The notes under the pieces are model-generated. The model was not told the origin of the DNA, made no database searches, and saw nothing but the letters and a program-made list of their open reading frames with translations. Shown one piece after another: positions 32,571 to 44,035 of a DNA stretch of 64,000 nt (its first letter is position 1; each line of letters starts with the position of its first letter). The translations under genes were made by a program, and so were the position numbers. Source of the DNA: Rhodeus uyekii (taxonomy: Eukaryota > Chordata > Actinopteri > Cypriniformes > Acheilognathidae); assembly GCA_037043235.1 (NCBI GenBank), contig JAWRVZ010000025.1:3423001-3487000 (forward strand). The letters run 5' to 3'.

Positions 32571-34286
32571 TTTAACTAAACTACAGATTTGGGCTTTCCT
32601 GGGAGTTCAAGTCATCACTTTTCAGTGGTTTATGCTTGAGTAATTCAGGCATATCAGGTTTTCCAAATATTACATCAGAAAAATACAAACCCTTTTCTCT
32701 CTTGTGATCATCATTCTTTTGAAAGAAGATTCCTTTTCTGTCAGAATTAGTTTAACTCACAGTCAAATCATAGAAAATATTATTTAATGCAAAGAGAGAA
32801 GTTTCCTGCATGATCCCTTTAGTCAGAACAAGACGGTCTATCTGAAAGTTAAATACTATTACTATAGTATGTTTATTTTTATTTATTTTTACACAGAGAG
32901 AGCCATTTCCATTCATGTCTATGCCAGTGGCCTGTATAGTGCACAGCCACTGAAGTACATGTTTGAACATTTTAAATCTTTTCATTTTTTTTCACTCATT
33001 TGCACTCAGATAAGGATACATGTGACTAATCACTTTGGATCTGCTGGAAATATGGGTGATGGCACCACAAGAAAGTGCATAAACCTTTCACTAAAACTGG
33101 TCCTGAGCTGTGACTAGAAGGAAGAAACTTTTAAGAGCCCATCACTTACTGTTACAAAATATTTTCAATGTATGTATTACTTGCAAGCAGTATAGTTCAA
33201 ACATTTATCAGCAATGGATAAATGGACCATTATAACAATAATATTAATTGAATGGGTAAAAAGCCACTCAAGTGTACTAAAGAGTGTACACTTTTATGAA
33301 TTGTTCTTTTTTCATTCTATTCCCTGTGTTCCTAGATGCGCTATCATTAGTTCCTATAGTTCTTCATTAGAGTTACACCTGTTTATATTCTAGTTTATTA
33401 TCTCCCTGCTATACCCTTAGTTCCATCAGTTCCTTTGTCCAATATTATTTGCCTTTCAATGTTAGTGGTTGTGTTTTCTTTCATCTCCAATTGTCTCCTG
33501 TCTTAAATTTGCGACTTTGAATAAAGATGATTTTGAATACTCTGTTGTGCGCTTCTCTACAGCCACCACACATTACAGTGGCCTTAGAATAATAACATTA
33601 TACCACAGTTATTTCTGATCCTCTGATTGGTAAAAAAAATATACTAAGAGTACTGATATATAATACACTTCTCTGTTTGTATCACTCCAAATGTCAAGTC
33701 ATTGAATTATTCATTCAACTAATTTATTCAGAATGCTAATTCTTCCAAGAACAAAGTCATTGACTTATAGTCATAACACATATTTGTTAGTGTTGTACAT
33801 GTGTGTTATATGTTTCACTAATATTTTCTGTGTTTTATTTATATTAACTTTGTGCCCTGTAACAGTAATAAAAAAGGGCAGATGAACGTAGATTTACCAG
33901 AAAAAATGGCATTTAATATCAGTGGTTTAAAATAAAGTCTTCACTGCATGACTCTGTATTCAGAAATATAATGCACAAATTACTTTTGTGATACTTCATA
34001 AATTGCTTATGATGCTTCAACTCAGTTATTCTGGGAAAAATAAATAAAAATGTCACTGCAGAATTTTTATATGCTTTACAAGTAAATACAATTTTATCCA
34101 CAAATGTTTAGCCTTGGGTAAAGTAATGGAATTCACCAAACAAAAGTGATATTTTTGTTAGTCAGGATAAATGTTGCTATGGTAATATTTTTTTATGAGA
34201 GAGTGTAGGCCATGACAGATTCTTGAGTGTTGGATCGAATTCAGCAATGTAGTAAAACTGCTTGAATGTCCCTCTCTTTATTCCAG
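32571..34286. other. Intronic or upstream DNA before the large dlgap2 exon
   Basis: Contains an LTR-like segment (33310-33590) but no coding exon recognised. The final bases CTCTCTTTATTCCAG form the splice acceptor. Confidence 0.5.
33310..33590 (+). repeat. LTR-like segment (low confidence)
   Basis: CT-rich sequence with TTCCT/GTTCC iterations, GAATAAAGATGATTTTG (a polyadenylation signal) and an end in CACACATTACA. It resembles the layout of fish retroelement LTRs, as at 51570-51915, but no paired LTR, primer-binding site or internal region is present. Confidence 0.3.
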
Positions 34287-35428
34287 ACCAGCAGTGTTCC
34301 CCCTGGTCCCCATCCCGAGACTTCAATGAGGATAGTAGCCTCACTCCACCCAGGAACATGAAGGGCTTATCAGGTGGTCGTCAGCTGCACCAGATTCCCA
34401 CACTGCCCCCGTGTGGACTGGCGGAGTGCGAGCATCTCCATGACCTGCACGGCATGCATGTGTCCGATCTGCGCCACTCTTACCTGCTCAGCCCCACGGA
34501 GACCTGCGTCATGGACTTCCATCACCGGCTTTCCCCCCGCAGCTCCATTCACTCCGATTGCATGATCATGTCACCCATGGTAATGCCTTCCACTGCCCCT
34601 GCCGACCACGTTTCCAGCAGCACCTTTCCCAGAATGCACTACAGTTCACAGTACTACGACCCAGCTGCCCGGGAAGACTGTGCAGCCATCACCACCTCAG
34701 CCACATCTGCCGCCGCTGCTGCTGCATCATCTCACCACGGCAGCAGCAAGAGCAACCGCATCCCTGCAAACCTGCTGGACCAGTTTGAAAAGCAGATTCC
34801 GCTTCATCGCGACGGCTTCCATACGCTGCAGTACCAACGCACATCTGCCGGCACTGGAGGGGAACAGCGCAGTGAGAGCCCCGGTCGTATCCGACATCTG
34901 GTGCACTCAGTTCAGAAGCTCTTCACCAAGTCTCACTCTCTGGAGGGATCATCCAAGATGAATGGCACTAAAGGTGATAGTGGAGGTGGGGGAAGCCATC
35001 ACCATCACCATGGCAATCATCACTCATCCAAGCATGGCAGCAAACGCAGTAAAAGTAAGGAGCGCAGGCACCGGTCGGGGACGGGGGGCTGGTGGAGCTC
35101 AGATGACAACCTAGACAGTGACAGCACCTACCGCACGGCGAGCGCTTTGAGCCGCCACCATCATGAACATGTTGGTCACAGTTTCCCAGAATCCATGCAC
35201 ACTCACTTTGGAGACCACTCGCTCAAAACCTCCAAAAGCAACAATGACGTCAAGTGTTCAGCCTGCGAATCCATGGCACCCGAGGGAAAGTTCATGAAGA
35301 GGAGTTCCTGGTCAACACTTACCGTCAGCCAGGCCAAAGAGGCCTATCGAAAGTCCTCCCTCAACCTGGAGAAGCCCATGATGCATCAGGACTATAAACC
35401 ATCATTCCGGTCTTCACACTACCTACAG
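34287..35428 (+). CDS. dlgap2: dlgap2 large N-terminal coding exon
   Basis: Acceptor TTTATTCCAG|AC and donor CTACAG|GTGAGT. The frame is open from the first base (phase: two bases complete a split codon), giving 380 codons. An internal ATG at 34358 starts the MKGLSG... sequence shared by DLGAP proteins; upstream residues (SPWSPSRDFNED...PPRN) resemble the long DLGAP2 isoform, so translation may also enter from an upstream exon. Counting from that Met: SPRSSIHSDC (59-68), VSSSTFPRMHYSSQYYD (85-101), NRIPANLLDQFEKQ (133-146), RIRHLVHSVQKLFTKSHSLE (177-196), a His-rich stretch (213-222), KRSKSKERR (229-237), GWWSSDDNLDSDSTYRT (244-260), SNNDVKCSAC (294-303), SSWSTLTVSQAKEAYRKSSL (316-335). These fit DLGAP2 better than DLGAP1, 3 or 4. 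An Ala/Ser tract at about 113-126 looks lineage-specific. Cytoplasmic, postsynaptic. Confidence 0.95.
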
Positions 35429-35749
35429 GTGAGTCATGGCTTTCATCCTTGAAAAGATGTCATGATGATTCCCCAACTGATGTTCAGAAATAACCAGTCA
35501 TGGTTTTGTGATATAATTAGTTTAATGTGGTGTGACATGACACATTACTAGGGATAAGTAATTTGGCTGTCTACACTGAAAGTGGAAATGTTGTGGGACA
35601 ACACACTACAACACAAAGCCAATCAAAATGGATGTTTGACCAATGAGATTTCACTCTTGGCTGGCTGCTCGTAATCTCAAAACATACTCTATGAAAGTAT
35701 TTGAATGTCTGCTCTTATCACTGCTTAAATACCATTTAGTACAATGAGT

Positions 35750-35922
35750 CTCAAATCTGGCCCTTGAGGTCCACTTTCCTGCAATGTTTACCTTCTTCAA
35801 ACTCGCCTGCCAATAACTTTCTACTAATCCTGAAGACCTTGAATAGCTTGTTCGTGTGTGTTTGAAAGTGGACTCTGCAGGAAAGTGGACCTCAAGGTCC
35901 AGTGTTGAGAACCCCTTATTCC
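35750..35922. mobile_element. Short hAT-like MITE in intron
   Basis: Left GTCTCAAATCTGGCCCTTGA, GGTCCACTTTCCTGCA; inverted right GTTCTCAACACTGGACCTTG, AGGTCCACTTTCCTGCA. These form a 173-bp hairpin with arms of about 40 bp. Confidence 0.65.
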
Positions 35923-36111
35923 ACTCTTATGGTGGACCGACAGTTTGATGTGAGTCTTGTCAAGCAAATTAGTTTCTTTAATGGCACATGCATTTGAATG
36001 TAACTTTATTGCCCCCAATGCAAGACTGCTGACCAATAACACACAGACGTTCTGTCACTAGTTTAAACTCAAGACGAAGAGAATTTCATAGATATCTTGT
36101 CATGGTGGTGC

Positions 36112-36170
36112 CCTTGAGCAAACAGACTATATTCCAGGTTGCTCCAGGGAGATTGTTCCTGTTAATCAAA
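36112..36170 (+). repeat. SINE central/3' fragment
   Basis: GGTGCCCTTGAGCAAACAGA, CCAGGTTGCTCCAGGGAGAT, TGTTCCTGTTAATC then an A run: the conserved core and tail of a tRNA-type teleost SINE without its head. Confidence 0.5.
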
Positions 36171-36547
36171 AAAAAAAAACCCACATAAACATATAACTCG
36201 TAGAGGCCTTTCAAGTGATGTAATCATTCTGAGTGTCTTCAAAAAAACTGTCTGTTTATTCCACTTTATTTTATCAAAACAGATCTTTGTGGGCAAAAAT
36301 GCAATTGTATCTAGTAATTGATTATCTAGTGGTATTGTTTAAGGCCCGTGGAACCATTGATGCTTAAGAATAAGCGGTCGATACAAACATGATCCGTGAT
36401 GTTGAAAGACTGCAGTTCAGTCATATGGTAGTTAGAAGTTTTCCTAGATAGATGGATAGATGTCTGATGTATGTATGTTCAAATAAAAGCCATGATGTGT
36501 AACAGTTGATACATTTTATTTTATTTCATAATGACATAGAAATTAAA

Positions 36548-37473
36548 TACACTCACCTAAAGGATTATTAGGAACCCATGTTCAATTTCTCATTAATGCA
36601 ATTATCTAATCAACCAATCACATGGCAGTTGCTTCAATGCATTTAGTGGTGTGGTTCTGGTCAAGACAATCTCCTGAACTCCAAACTGAACGTCAGAAAG
36701 GTGATTTAAGCAATTTTGAGCGTGGCATGGTTGTTGTCACCAGACGGGCCGGTCTGAGTATTTCACAATCTGCTCAGTTACTGGGATTTTCACGCACAAC
36801 CATTTCTAGGGTTTACAAAGAATGGTGTGAAAAGGGAAAAACATCCAGTATGCGGCAGTCCAGTGGGCGAAAATGCCTTGTTGCAAGAGGTCAGAGGAGA
36901 ATGGGCCGACTGATTCAAGCTGATAGAAGAGCAACTTTGACTGAAATAACTATTCTTTACAACCGAGGTATGCAGCAAAGCATTTGTGAAGCCACAACAC
37001 ACACAACCTTGAGGCGGACCGGGTACCACTCATCTCCACTACAAATAGGAAAAAATGGCAACAATTTGCACGAGCTCACCAAAATTGGACAGTTGAAGAC
37101 TGGAAAAATGTTGCCTGGTCTGATGAGTCTCAATTTCTGTTGAGGCATACAGATGGTAGAGTCAGAATTTGGTGTTAACAGAATGAGAACATGGATCCAT
37201 CATGCCTTGTTACTGTACTAAAATGCCCCCCACAGTCACCAGATCTCAACCCAATAGAGCATCTTTGGGATGTGGTGGAACGGGAGCTTCGTGCCCTGGA
37301 TGTGTCTCCATCAACTGCAAGATGCTATCCTATCAATATGGGCCAAAATTTCTAAAGAATGCTTTCAGCACCTTGTTGAATCAATGCCACGTAGAATTAA
37401 GGCAGTTCTGAAAGCGAAAGGGGTCAAACACAGTATTAGTAGGGTGTTCCTAATAATCATTTAGGTGAGTGTA
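36548..37473 (+). mobile_element. Tc1-like transposon, internally deleted
   Basis: Inverted ends CACTCACCTAAAGGATTATT (left) and CACTCACCTAAATGATTATT (right, inverted) both continue AGGAAC and are bordered by TA at each side. At 926 bp it is shorter than an autonomous Tc1-type element. It encodes a broken transposase on the plus strand. Confidence 0.88.
36670..37460 (+). pseudogene. Tc1-like transposase pseudogene
   Basis: The paired-like helix-turn-helix DNA-binding half is readable (LSNFERGMVVVTRRAGLSIS, QSAQLLGFSRTTISRVYKEW, GRKCLVARGQRRMGRLIQAD). The first catalytic aspartate region (WSDES) survives at about 37116-37130, shifted in frame, and the SPDLNPIEHLWD region with the catalytic glutamate is at about 37240-37270. 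The segment normally between them, holding the second aspartate, is deleted near 37180-37220, and several frameshifts and stops are present. It cannot make an active enzyme. Confidence 0.85.
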
Positions 37474-37630
37474 TATGATTTATTTTCTTATTGTAGGCCT
37501 GATGTTTGCTCTACATTTATCAGGAAGTGGCAAGACAAATTCACCAGACTACTTAATATAGTGCAGTATACGACATATAATACATATACTACATGTTATG
37601 TAAAAATACTAAGTCTGCAGTAAGTATTAA

Positions 37631-38477
37631 AGGGATCGTTCTCCACCCCCAAAAAGGAAAACATTATCTTAATTTACTGACCCTCAGGCCATCCAAGATG
37701 TAGTGACTTTTTTTCTCCAGTAGAGCAGTAAAGAAGATATGATTCATTTAATGCAGGTCAATGGCTACTGTCACTTCAAGAGTAAAAAAAAAACATACAG
37801 GCAAAACTAAATTAATACCCATGGCTCCTTATGATACATTGAAGTCTTATGAAGCAAAACAATCATTCTGTGCAATAAACTGAACATTATTTACAACAGT
37901 ATTACCTGCAAATGGTCCTGAGCACATTCAAGGCAGTTAGCAGGACAAGCTTGCTGTCGTAGTGTGATGTATGCAAGTTTATCATGATGTACACAAAACA
38001 TAATGTATTTTTTTTTCATGACGTATACAAGTATCAGTTTGATTAACAATACAACACACTTCCCTCTTGATGTAAACAAACACAGCGTCAGCTCAGGTGT
38101 GAGTTTGCTCCAGCGCAAACGTCATACTGCGAAAGGAAGCTTGCACTCCCGGACTGCCGAGCCTGTGGATTACAGGTAATAATGTTGTCAGTTTTTGTTT
38201 TTTTGTTTTTTGCACAGACTGATCGTTACACTTCATATGATAACAATGTAATGTCAGGAGCCATGGGTATTCGTTTCGTTTTGCCTGTATGTTTTTTTCT
38301 TTTCTTTTCTCAAATTACCTATAGTCATTGACTTACTTTATAGTAATCACTGAGGACCATGGTTTCAGATAAAAAACATTCAGTACTATTCTACTGAAGA
38401 AGAAAAAAACACCTAGATCTTGGAAGCCTTGAGGGTGAATAAATTCACAAATTTACATTTTTGGGTGAACCATTCCT
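37631..38477. mobile_element. TTAA-flanked foldback MITE (847 bp)
   Basis: Flanked by TTAA (37627-37630 and 38478-38481). Ends AGGGATCGTTCTCCACCCCC and inverted AGGAATGGTTCACCCAAAAA pair over roughly 100 bp or more, including CCCTCAGGCCATCCAAGATG on the left against CCCTCAAGGCTTCCAAGATC on the inverted right. The internal segment has a further inverted pair around ATGGCTCCT / AGGAGCCATGGGTAT. TTAA target sites suggest piggyBac-like mobilisation; this is inference. Confidence 0.7.
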
Positions 38478-38481
38478 TTAA

Positions 38482-41400
38482 GCAGTGATTTATTTTTTCG
38501 AAAAAATTTTGTATTCGTAATCCAATTAAATATAAAAACATCTTAGTTTGATCAAATATATTTGATGACTTCATTTAAAGGTGTAGTCAGCGATTTCTGA
38601 GAAACACTGTTGATATTTGAAATCGACAAATATCAAGCAAAACACACACATGCCTTTACTGCTCCACCTCCGAATTAACAAACACACTATACAACATTTT
38701 TGAAGTTAATGACATTGGGAAATAAGTTTCTCTGTTTCGGTACAAGTGTCGAAAGATGGACTTTTATATTGACAGTGCCTGACTAGTTTTTGATTTTATT
38801 ATTTTATGTTTCTTATTGTTCTACAGATTTATGTATTCATCAAGTTCAAATTATTTATTTGTAATTTAGTAAATGTGAAATGTGAAATAAGTATTATTAT
38901 GTATCATCTTTAAATCGTCCACTCTGCTCTCTAAGATATTGACCTTTAAAAAGTCCATATCAGTCCATTGCTAATTTATTTCTGATGATTTACAAAATTG
39001 CCAAAATTGATCTAAATGAAATCAGTTCAAGCACATTACATTCTGGGATATAGTATTTCACACAATGTGCTTTGTTGCATGCTTCTGATTTTCCTTTTGA
39101 TTTATGGCATGGGGCAGACATAGGTCATGCTGACTGCTACACACTGTTATTCAGCTAATCACTTCATAACATCTAACTGACATCTTCCTCCTTGAAGGTT
39201 AATTATGGCGTAAGTACCAGTAGACTCCTTGTACTGAGGAGCTGACGACTACTTTATACAAATTGACGGCAGATACTGTTCTACAGCATTGTCATGTTTG
39301 CATAGGGGGAAAAAAAACAAGAAGCCTCTTTTTTTTGTCGACCTTATTAGAAACTGCCAGTGCTCAAGAGAGATGACAGCCTGGGTGAGTTTTAAGTGAC
39401 ATTAAACTAGATGCACTCACTAATTAACCATTCAGGAATAACCATGAACTTCAAAATTGATCTCTGTGTAATTCAGCTCTGTTTCTGTGTTTATCCAGCC
39501 AAATTTGTATTTAGTTTGTAGTGGTTTAAAGTACAAAACGGTAGTTTAGGCTTTGTGGGAATTTCATTCAAGTTGATGAAAAAATGTCCTGTCAAGCTTT
39601 CTTTTTTCTTTTTCATTTAAACTTCCCCTTTCTCATTATATAATGAGAAATATGAATTAACAAATTAGGCAATTGTTGCTAGATAGAAAATGTATACTGC
39701 TATAAAATAAATAATTTCAAATGTATGCGTTTGAACTGCATATCAAATTTCCGTCCATTTGGAATACACCGTATTAACATAAACTAACGAATAAACTTAA
39801 TATGATGCGTATTTTCCTGTCGTACATAAATGAAATGGGTAAGGAACAAGATTTTTGTACTCAAGAAAAATTTTGTACTCATAGTTTATTATTAGCTATT
39901 TGCATGTCTTTGGTTTTCAAAATGCATTTATTTGAATTCCTTAGAATCAGCATACATCTGTTCACTGTGAAAACATTTACATATATACAGATAAAAAAAA
40001 TAAAAAAAATTATATATACAGTATATACATGGTTAAATTATGGTTTGCTGTGGAACCAACAATAATCAGTTAGTTAAAATGTATGAGATTGAAACAAATT
40101 GGATTTATTGATGTGAAATATATAAACCTGGTTATTGTTTATTTAAAACACATTAGTTTATTTGTACGATTACAGAAATTGTACCCGTTTATGTATGCCT
40201 GACTCAAATATGAATCATGTTAAGTCCATTAAAACTGAAACCTTTTTAGCCGCTTTGGCCATTCAATTACATGAAAATGGAGTTTTGAAAAACCTTTGAG
40301 AAAATACAAACTTTTGAAAACTGGTTTCAAACTGCAAGGTTTTTTTAAACAATACCATTATTGTCTCCATGTAAACTACAGAAACAAGAACAGTAAAAAC
40401 TGTGATGCGCATGCGTATTACGTGTTCAGTCCGTAGGTGCGAAGTGTTTCTTTACAAAGTGGCATTTTACTGGCATTAATAACACAGCATCATTTTTGTG
40501 GATCTGTGAAAAACGGGATTGTTTTGACAACGTTGTCATCTCTACACAAAAAGCAAAAAGGAAAAACTATTCAATTTCTAGTACATTGTCATTTAAACGT
40601 ACCTTTAGTTTATGTCAAAACTGTGCACTCCAAATGAAAGTAATCACATATATAATAATAATAATAATAAATAATATATTATTTAGGCCTAAATATTTGT
40701 GTGTGTGTAGTTTGGTCTTGGAAGCATTAAGCCTACTGTTTGGTTTAATTGATTTGAATATTTTGGTACCTTGGCAAATCTGAGCACAGCTTGGGACATC
40801 ACTGTGATCTATTCTTAAACTGAAGGAGTCATATGTGAGATTACCAGGGTATTTTTCTCAGCCCTACTGAAAAAAACGGATGAATTTCCATTCTGGTTTG
40901 CTAACGGACTAGTTGGTGGAGCTGAACAGCCATGTTGTTCACCACCAAGATTAACTGTTTTTTTTTTTGGTGTGTGTGTGTGAAGTGGATTTCTACCAAG
41001 GAAATGATAGGTAGGAAGAGTTCAAAGGCCTTCGACTAAAAGGGTTTTTTTCCGGTTAAAATGTTAGCACAGCTTTGTAAGGTGCCGCTCAGTCCTGTTA
41101 AAACTTTATTTTCTTAACTTCCTTATCAACTCTAACCCCTGGAGACATTTCTATCTCCCAGCAAATTGAGTGAGCAAAATGTTGAGAAAGGACCGAACTC
41201 AATCTGAATTTGCAATGATAGCATGCAATCTCACATTGAGTGGAACCGTCTAAAAGTATTCTGCAGTCCTCATGTCACCATCTGATGGTTTTATCTCATT
41301 TTGATTCCTCTAATCCTGCTCTTGAGTGGAGTTATATCTCTATCTGCACTCAGTGTCAGTACATAATGAACGTTCAATTATAATATATGAGTGTGTTGTC

Positions 41401-41582
41401 TGTATTGCCTCCTTGTGGTAGAATAATGTAACCCCTTGCTGGCAGGTTTTGAAGAGAGAATTGTCAATCTTAATTTTGAATAATAAAGAGAACATCACAT
41501 TATTAAATGTGCACTTGTAGTGTACTTAGAATATAAAAAACTGTACTTGCAGGTAATATAATATTAATTAATAGGTTCACTT
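38482..41582. other. Intronic DNA, nothing supported
   Basis: AT-rich. A short ATA run near 40660 and scattered low-complexity tracts only. No exon, no confident repeat. Confidence 0.45.
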
Positions 41583-41640
41583 AAAGGGACAGTTCACCCA
41601 AAAAGGGTGAAAAATTGTCATTATTTACTCACCCTATACA
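41583..41640 (+). repeat. Single arm of the AGTTCACCC foldback family
   Basis: TTAAAGGGACAGTTCACCCA followed by ATTGTCATTATTTACTCACC. Only the left arm is recognised; the other arm was probably lost or separated by the insertion beginning about 100 bp downstream. Confidence 0.5.
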
Positions 41641-42959
41641 ATCTAAGAAATTATAGTTTCATTACAGCGGATATATATAATATATATAACATATATATTT
41701 GATTTTCAAGTTTCAATTGAAATTACATTAAAGTATATTTTAATTTCCATAAATGCTTGTCGGTACGCACTGTGACTACTCCATCCGTACCGGAAACATG
41801 ATTGGTACTGCACATGTGCGAAAACACAAGTTGCCACACTGCTACCACTTCCTGTCTTTTTACGACAACTACGTCATTGTTACGATTTTATAGTGATGTA
41901 TAGTGACATATTATGCATGAAAATGAAGAAATCGTTGTTACAGAACCTAACCCTTTTTTATGAAATTAGAGACAAGTACAATGCAAACAGGACAAGGCGA
42001 ATTGTGTAATACAATTCATGTATGTAAGACAAAATGTATGAGTATGTTAAACAAAGAGTAAAAGCAATGACTAAAATATAAAATGAACATGCATATAAAG
42101 AAAATAAAAACAATAATGATTAAAAATGAGATTAATAAAAAGAACTATGTAATATTAGGGCAGGTACATGAATTTGAAAAGCTTTAAAATTGTATTATTT
42201 TTATAAGCTTTTTATTTTGTGATCTCATGTCTGAAAGTGTTATAAAAGGTCATATATGAGTTTTTATTTTGGTTATTTTTGTCTTATAAATATTTAAAAC
42301 TTTAAAATAATTAAGATTAATAACATGACTTTGTTTTTCAGAATAATGTGCGTTTTTAGTTTTTAAGCTATTTTAAAGTTTGTCCAAAAAGAAATAGAAA
42401 AAGGGCAATAAAAAAAAGCTCAATATCTGCAAACGACATGTTTCAAAAAGTATATTTATTTTAAAAGTTGAGGATTTTGTAAGTTTATATCAATAATATC
42501 TACCTATGAATTAATTTGTTAATAAATGAATAAATCGCTTTATCTTGTGTTTCTTAAATGCAAACATTTGTTAAAGTTTACTGAAATCAGTCAAACATAT
42601 CTTTAGAAAATGGAATATTTAAACTAATATTAAAACTAATATAAAAAAAATCTAAACTAACACATAGATGTATTTTCCATATGGGGTATAACAAATGGAA
42701 ACTATTTAGTTTAATTTGATTACATTTTTCCTTTTATTTTATTTAAACAACTTAATTCATTCCACATATTACCGTATTTTTGCCGCATAAGATGCACTTT
42801 TTCTTCCCTAAAACTGGGGGGGGGAAGTTGGTGCGTCCTATCCGCCGAATATAAAGAATCCGCGGAGCGTGGCCAATGGGCATAGCCATGGAGATGACGA
42901 GTGGGTCAGTGGTGGACTTTACAGTGATGACTGTAGCGAGGGGGCGTGGTTCAACGAGG

Positions 42960-43082
42960 TCTGCAGCGAGAGAGAGAGTCGGGAGACGAGCCGTGCGTAA
43001 GAGAGAAGTGAAACGAAACTAAGAGTGAAACGAAACCGAGAGAGAAACGAAACCGAGAGAAAGAGGCGTGACTCACAGAGAG
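42960..43082. repeat. Purine-rich minisatellite (GAAACGAAACCGAGAGA)n
   Basis: Diverged units of GAAACGAAACCGAGAGAGAA and GAGAGTGAAACGAAAC repeat several times within the CCGTAT element. The minus-strand open frame here is a Ser/Arg/Phe repeat product. Confidence 0.7.
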
Positions 43083-43116
43083 TGAAGCGTGAGCGCCGAA
43101 CGCGCATGTTTTGGTT

Positions 43117-43483
43117 GTGAAAATCTCACTCCCCGGACAAATCTCACTACCCTACGCGCGCATTAATACGCGCTGCATCGAGGTGAACGCACATCCTTGA
43201 GCTTATTCGCCTACAAACGGACTTGTACGCTTACATAAATAAGCAGAAAATGAAATTATATTAAAGTTATAATGAATTATAGTAGGCTTATGGGTTTACC
43301 AGGGGGAGTCAGATTTTCACAGCAGAAAAATACACCTGCAAAACAAAGTAACTCACCATATTTATCTCATCATATGGTGAGTCTGTGAGCTTTTAAACCA
43401 CAGTTAGTGAGGGGAGTGAGATTTTCACAGGTGTATTTTTCTGCTGCAGAAAAATCTCGATGTTAGTGAGGGGAGTGAGATTT
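43117..43483. repeat. Nested palindromes with recurring GGGGAGTGAGATTTTCACA
   Basis: TGTGAAAATCTCACTCCCC (43117-43135) is the exact inverse of GGGGAGTGAGATTTTCACA (43411-43429). CAGCAGAAAAATACACCTG (43320-43338) is the exact inverse of 43428-43446. ACTCACCATA (43351-43360) is inverted at 43373-43382. Related copies of the first motif occur at about 43301 (GGGGGAGTCAGATTTTCACA) and 43470 (GGGGAGTGAGATTT). See findings. Confidence 0.85.
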
Positions 43484-44035
43484 CAGTACAACACCCCACT
43501 TACCGGTTTACACACAAATTATTGGAGTTCGAATAAAAACATTACAGCCTTATTTTTGTTACTTTAACTGTTTATTGACTTTACTGACTGTTAATGAGAG
43601 TAAAGATAGTTCTTAATATGTTACATGGTTGGCATAAAATTTATTAATTAATATAAAATTAATTAATAAAATTTATTAATATAAAATATTTTACCACAGT
43701 ATTTGGTTCAGAATCTTTTTTTTTCTAGATTTTCCTCCTTTAAAATTGGGTGCGTCTTATGTTCCGGAGCGTCTTATATGGCCAAAAAAAATACGGTAAC
43801 CTTGATATATTTTACCAAAAATGTTATTTGTATTAAGAGAAAAGTAAAGAATTATTTCTGGTATGGATAGAGTAGTGACAGTGACTGTTAACTCAATCCG
43901 AAATATCTGCCGTAATTTGTTTCAGTGCACTTCAGACAGGAAGTAGTTCCATTTTCGCACACGCGCGGTACCAATCGTGTTTCCGGTACAGATCGAGTAG
44001 TCAAACTCACAACAGAAGTACATATGAAATTAAAG

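Larger units (their letters stand above)
42772..43796. mobile_element. TA-flanked TIR element with CCGTATTTTT ends (1025 bp)
   Basis: Left CCGTATTTTTGCCGCATAAG, ATGCAC; inverted right CCGTATTTTTTTTGGCCATA, TAAGACGC. Both ends are flanked by TA (42770-42771 and 43797-43798). Near-terminal repeats of the GGTGCGTCCTAT / GGGTGCGTCTTAT type occur at both ends. Non-coding. TA targets suggest the Tc1-mariner supergroup, but I do not assign a family. Confidence 0.7.
41745..44035. mobile_element. Inverted-repeat element enclosing a nested DNA transposon
   Basis: Left block GTACCGGAAACATGATTGGT, GTGCGAAAACAC, CACTTCCTGTCT (41779-41860) is mirrored at the right as GTACCGGAAACACGATTGGT, GTGTGCGAAAATGG, TACTTCCTGTCT (43920-43995 reversed). 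Similarity extends weakly outward (GACTACTC, TTAATTTC). The ends are not sharply defined and no target duplication was identified, so the limits are approximate. No coding content. The element at 42772-43796 sits inside it. Confidence 0.5.

Noticed and set aside
34374..34961. Alternative-frame open frames inside the large dlgap2 exon
   Set aside because: Shadows; the frame with DLGAP homology is continuous through the exon.
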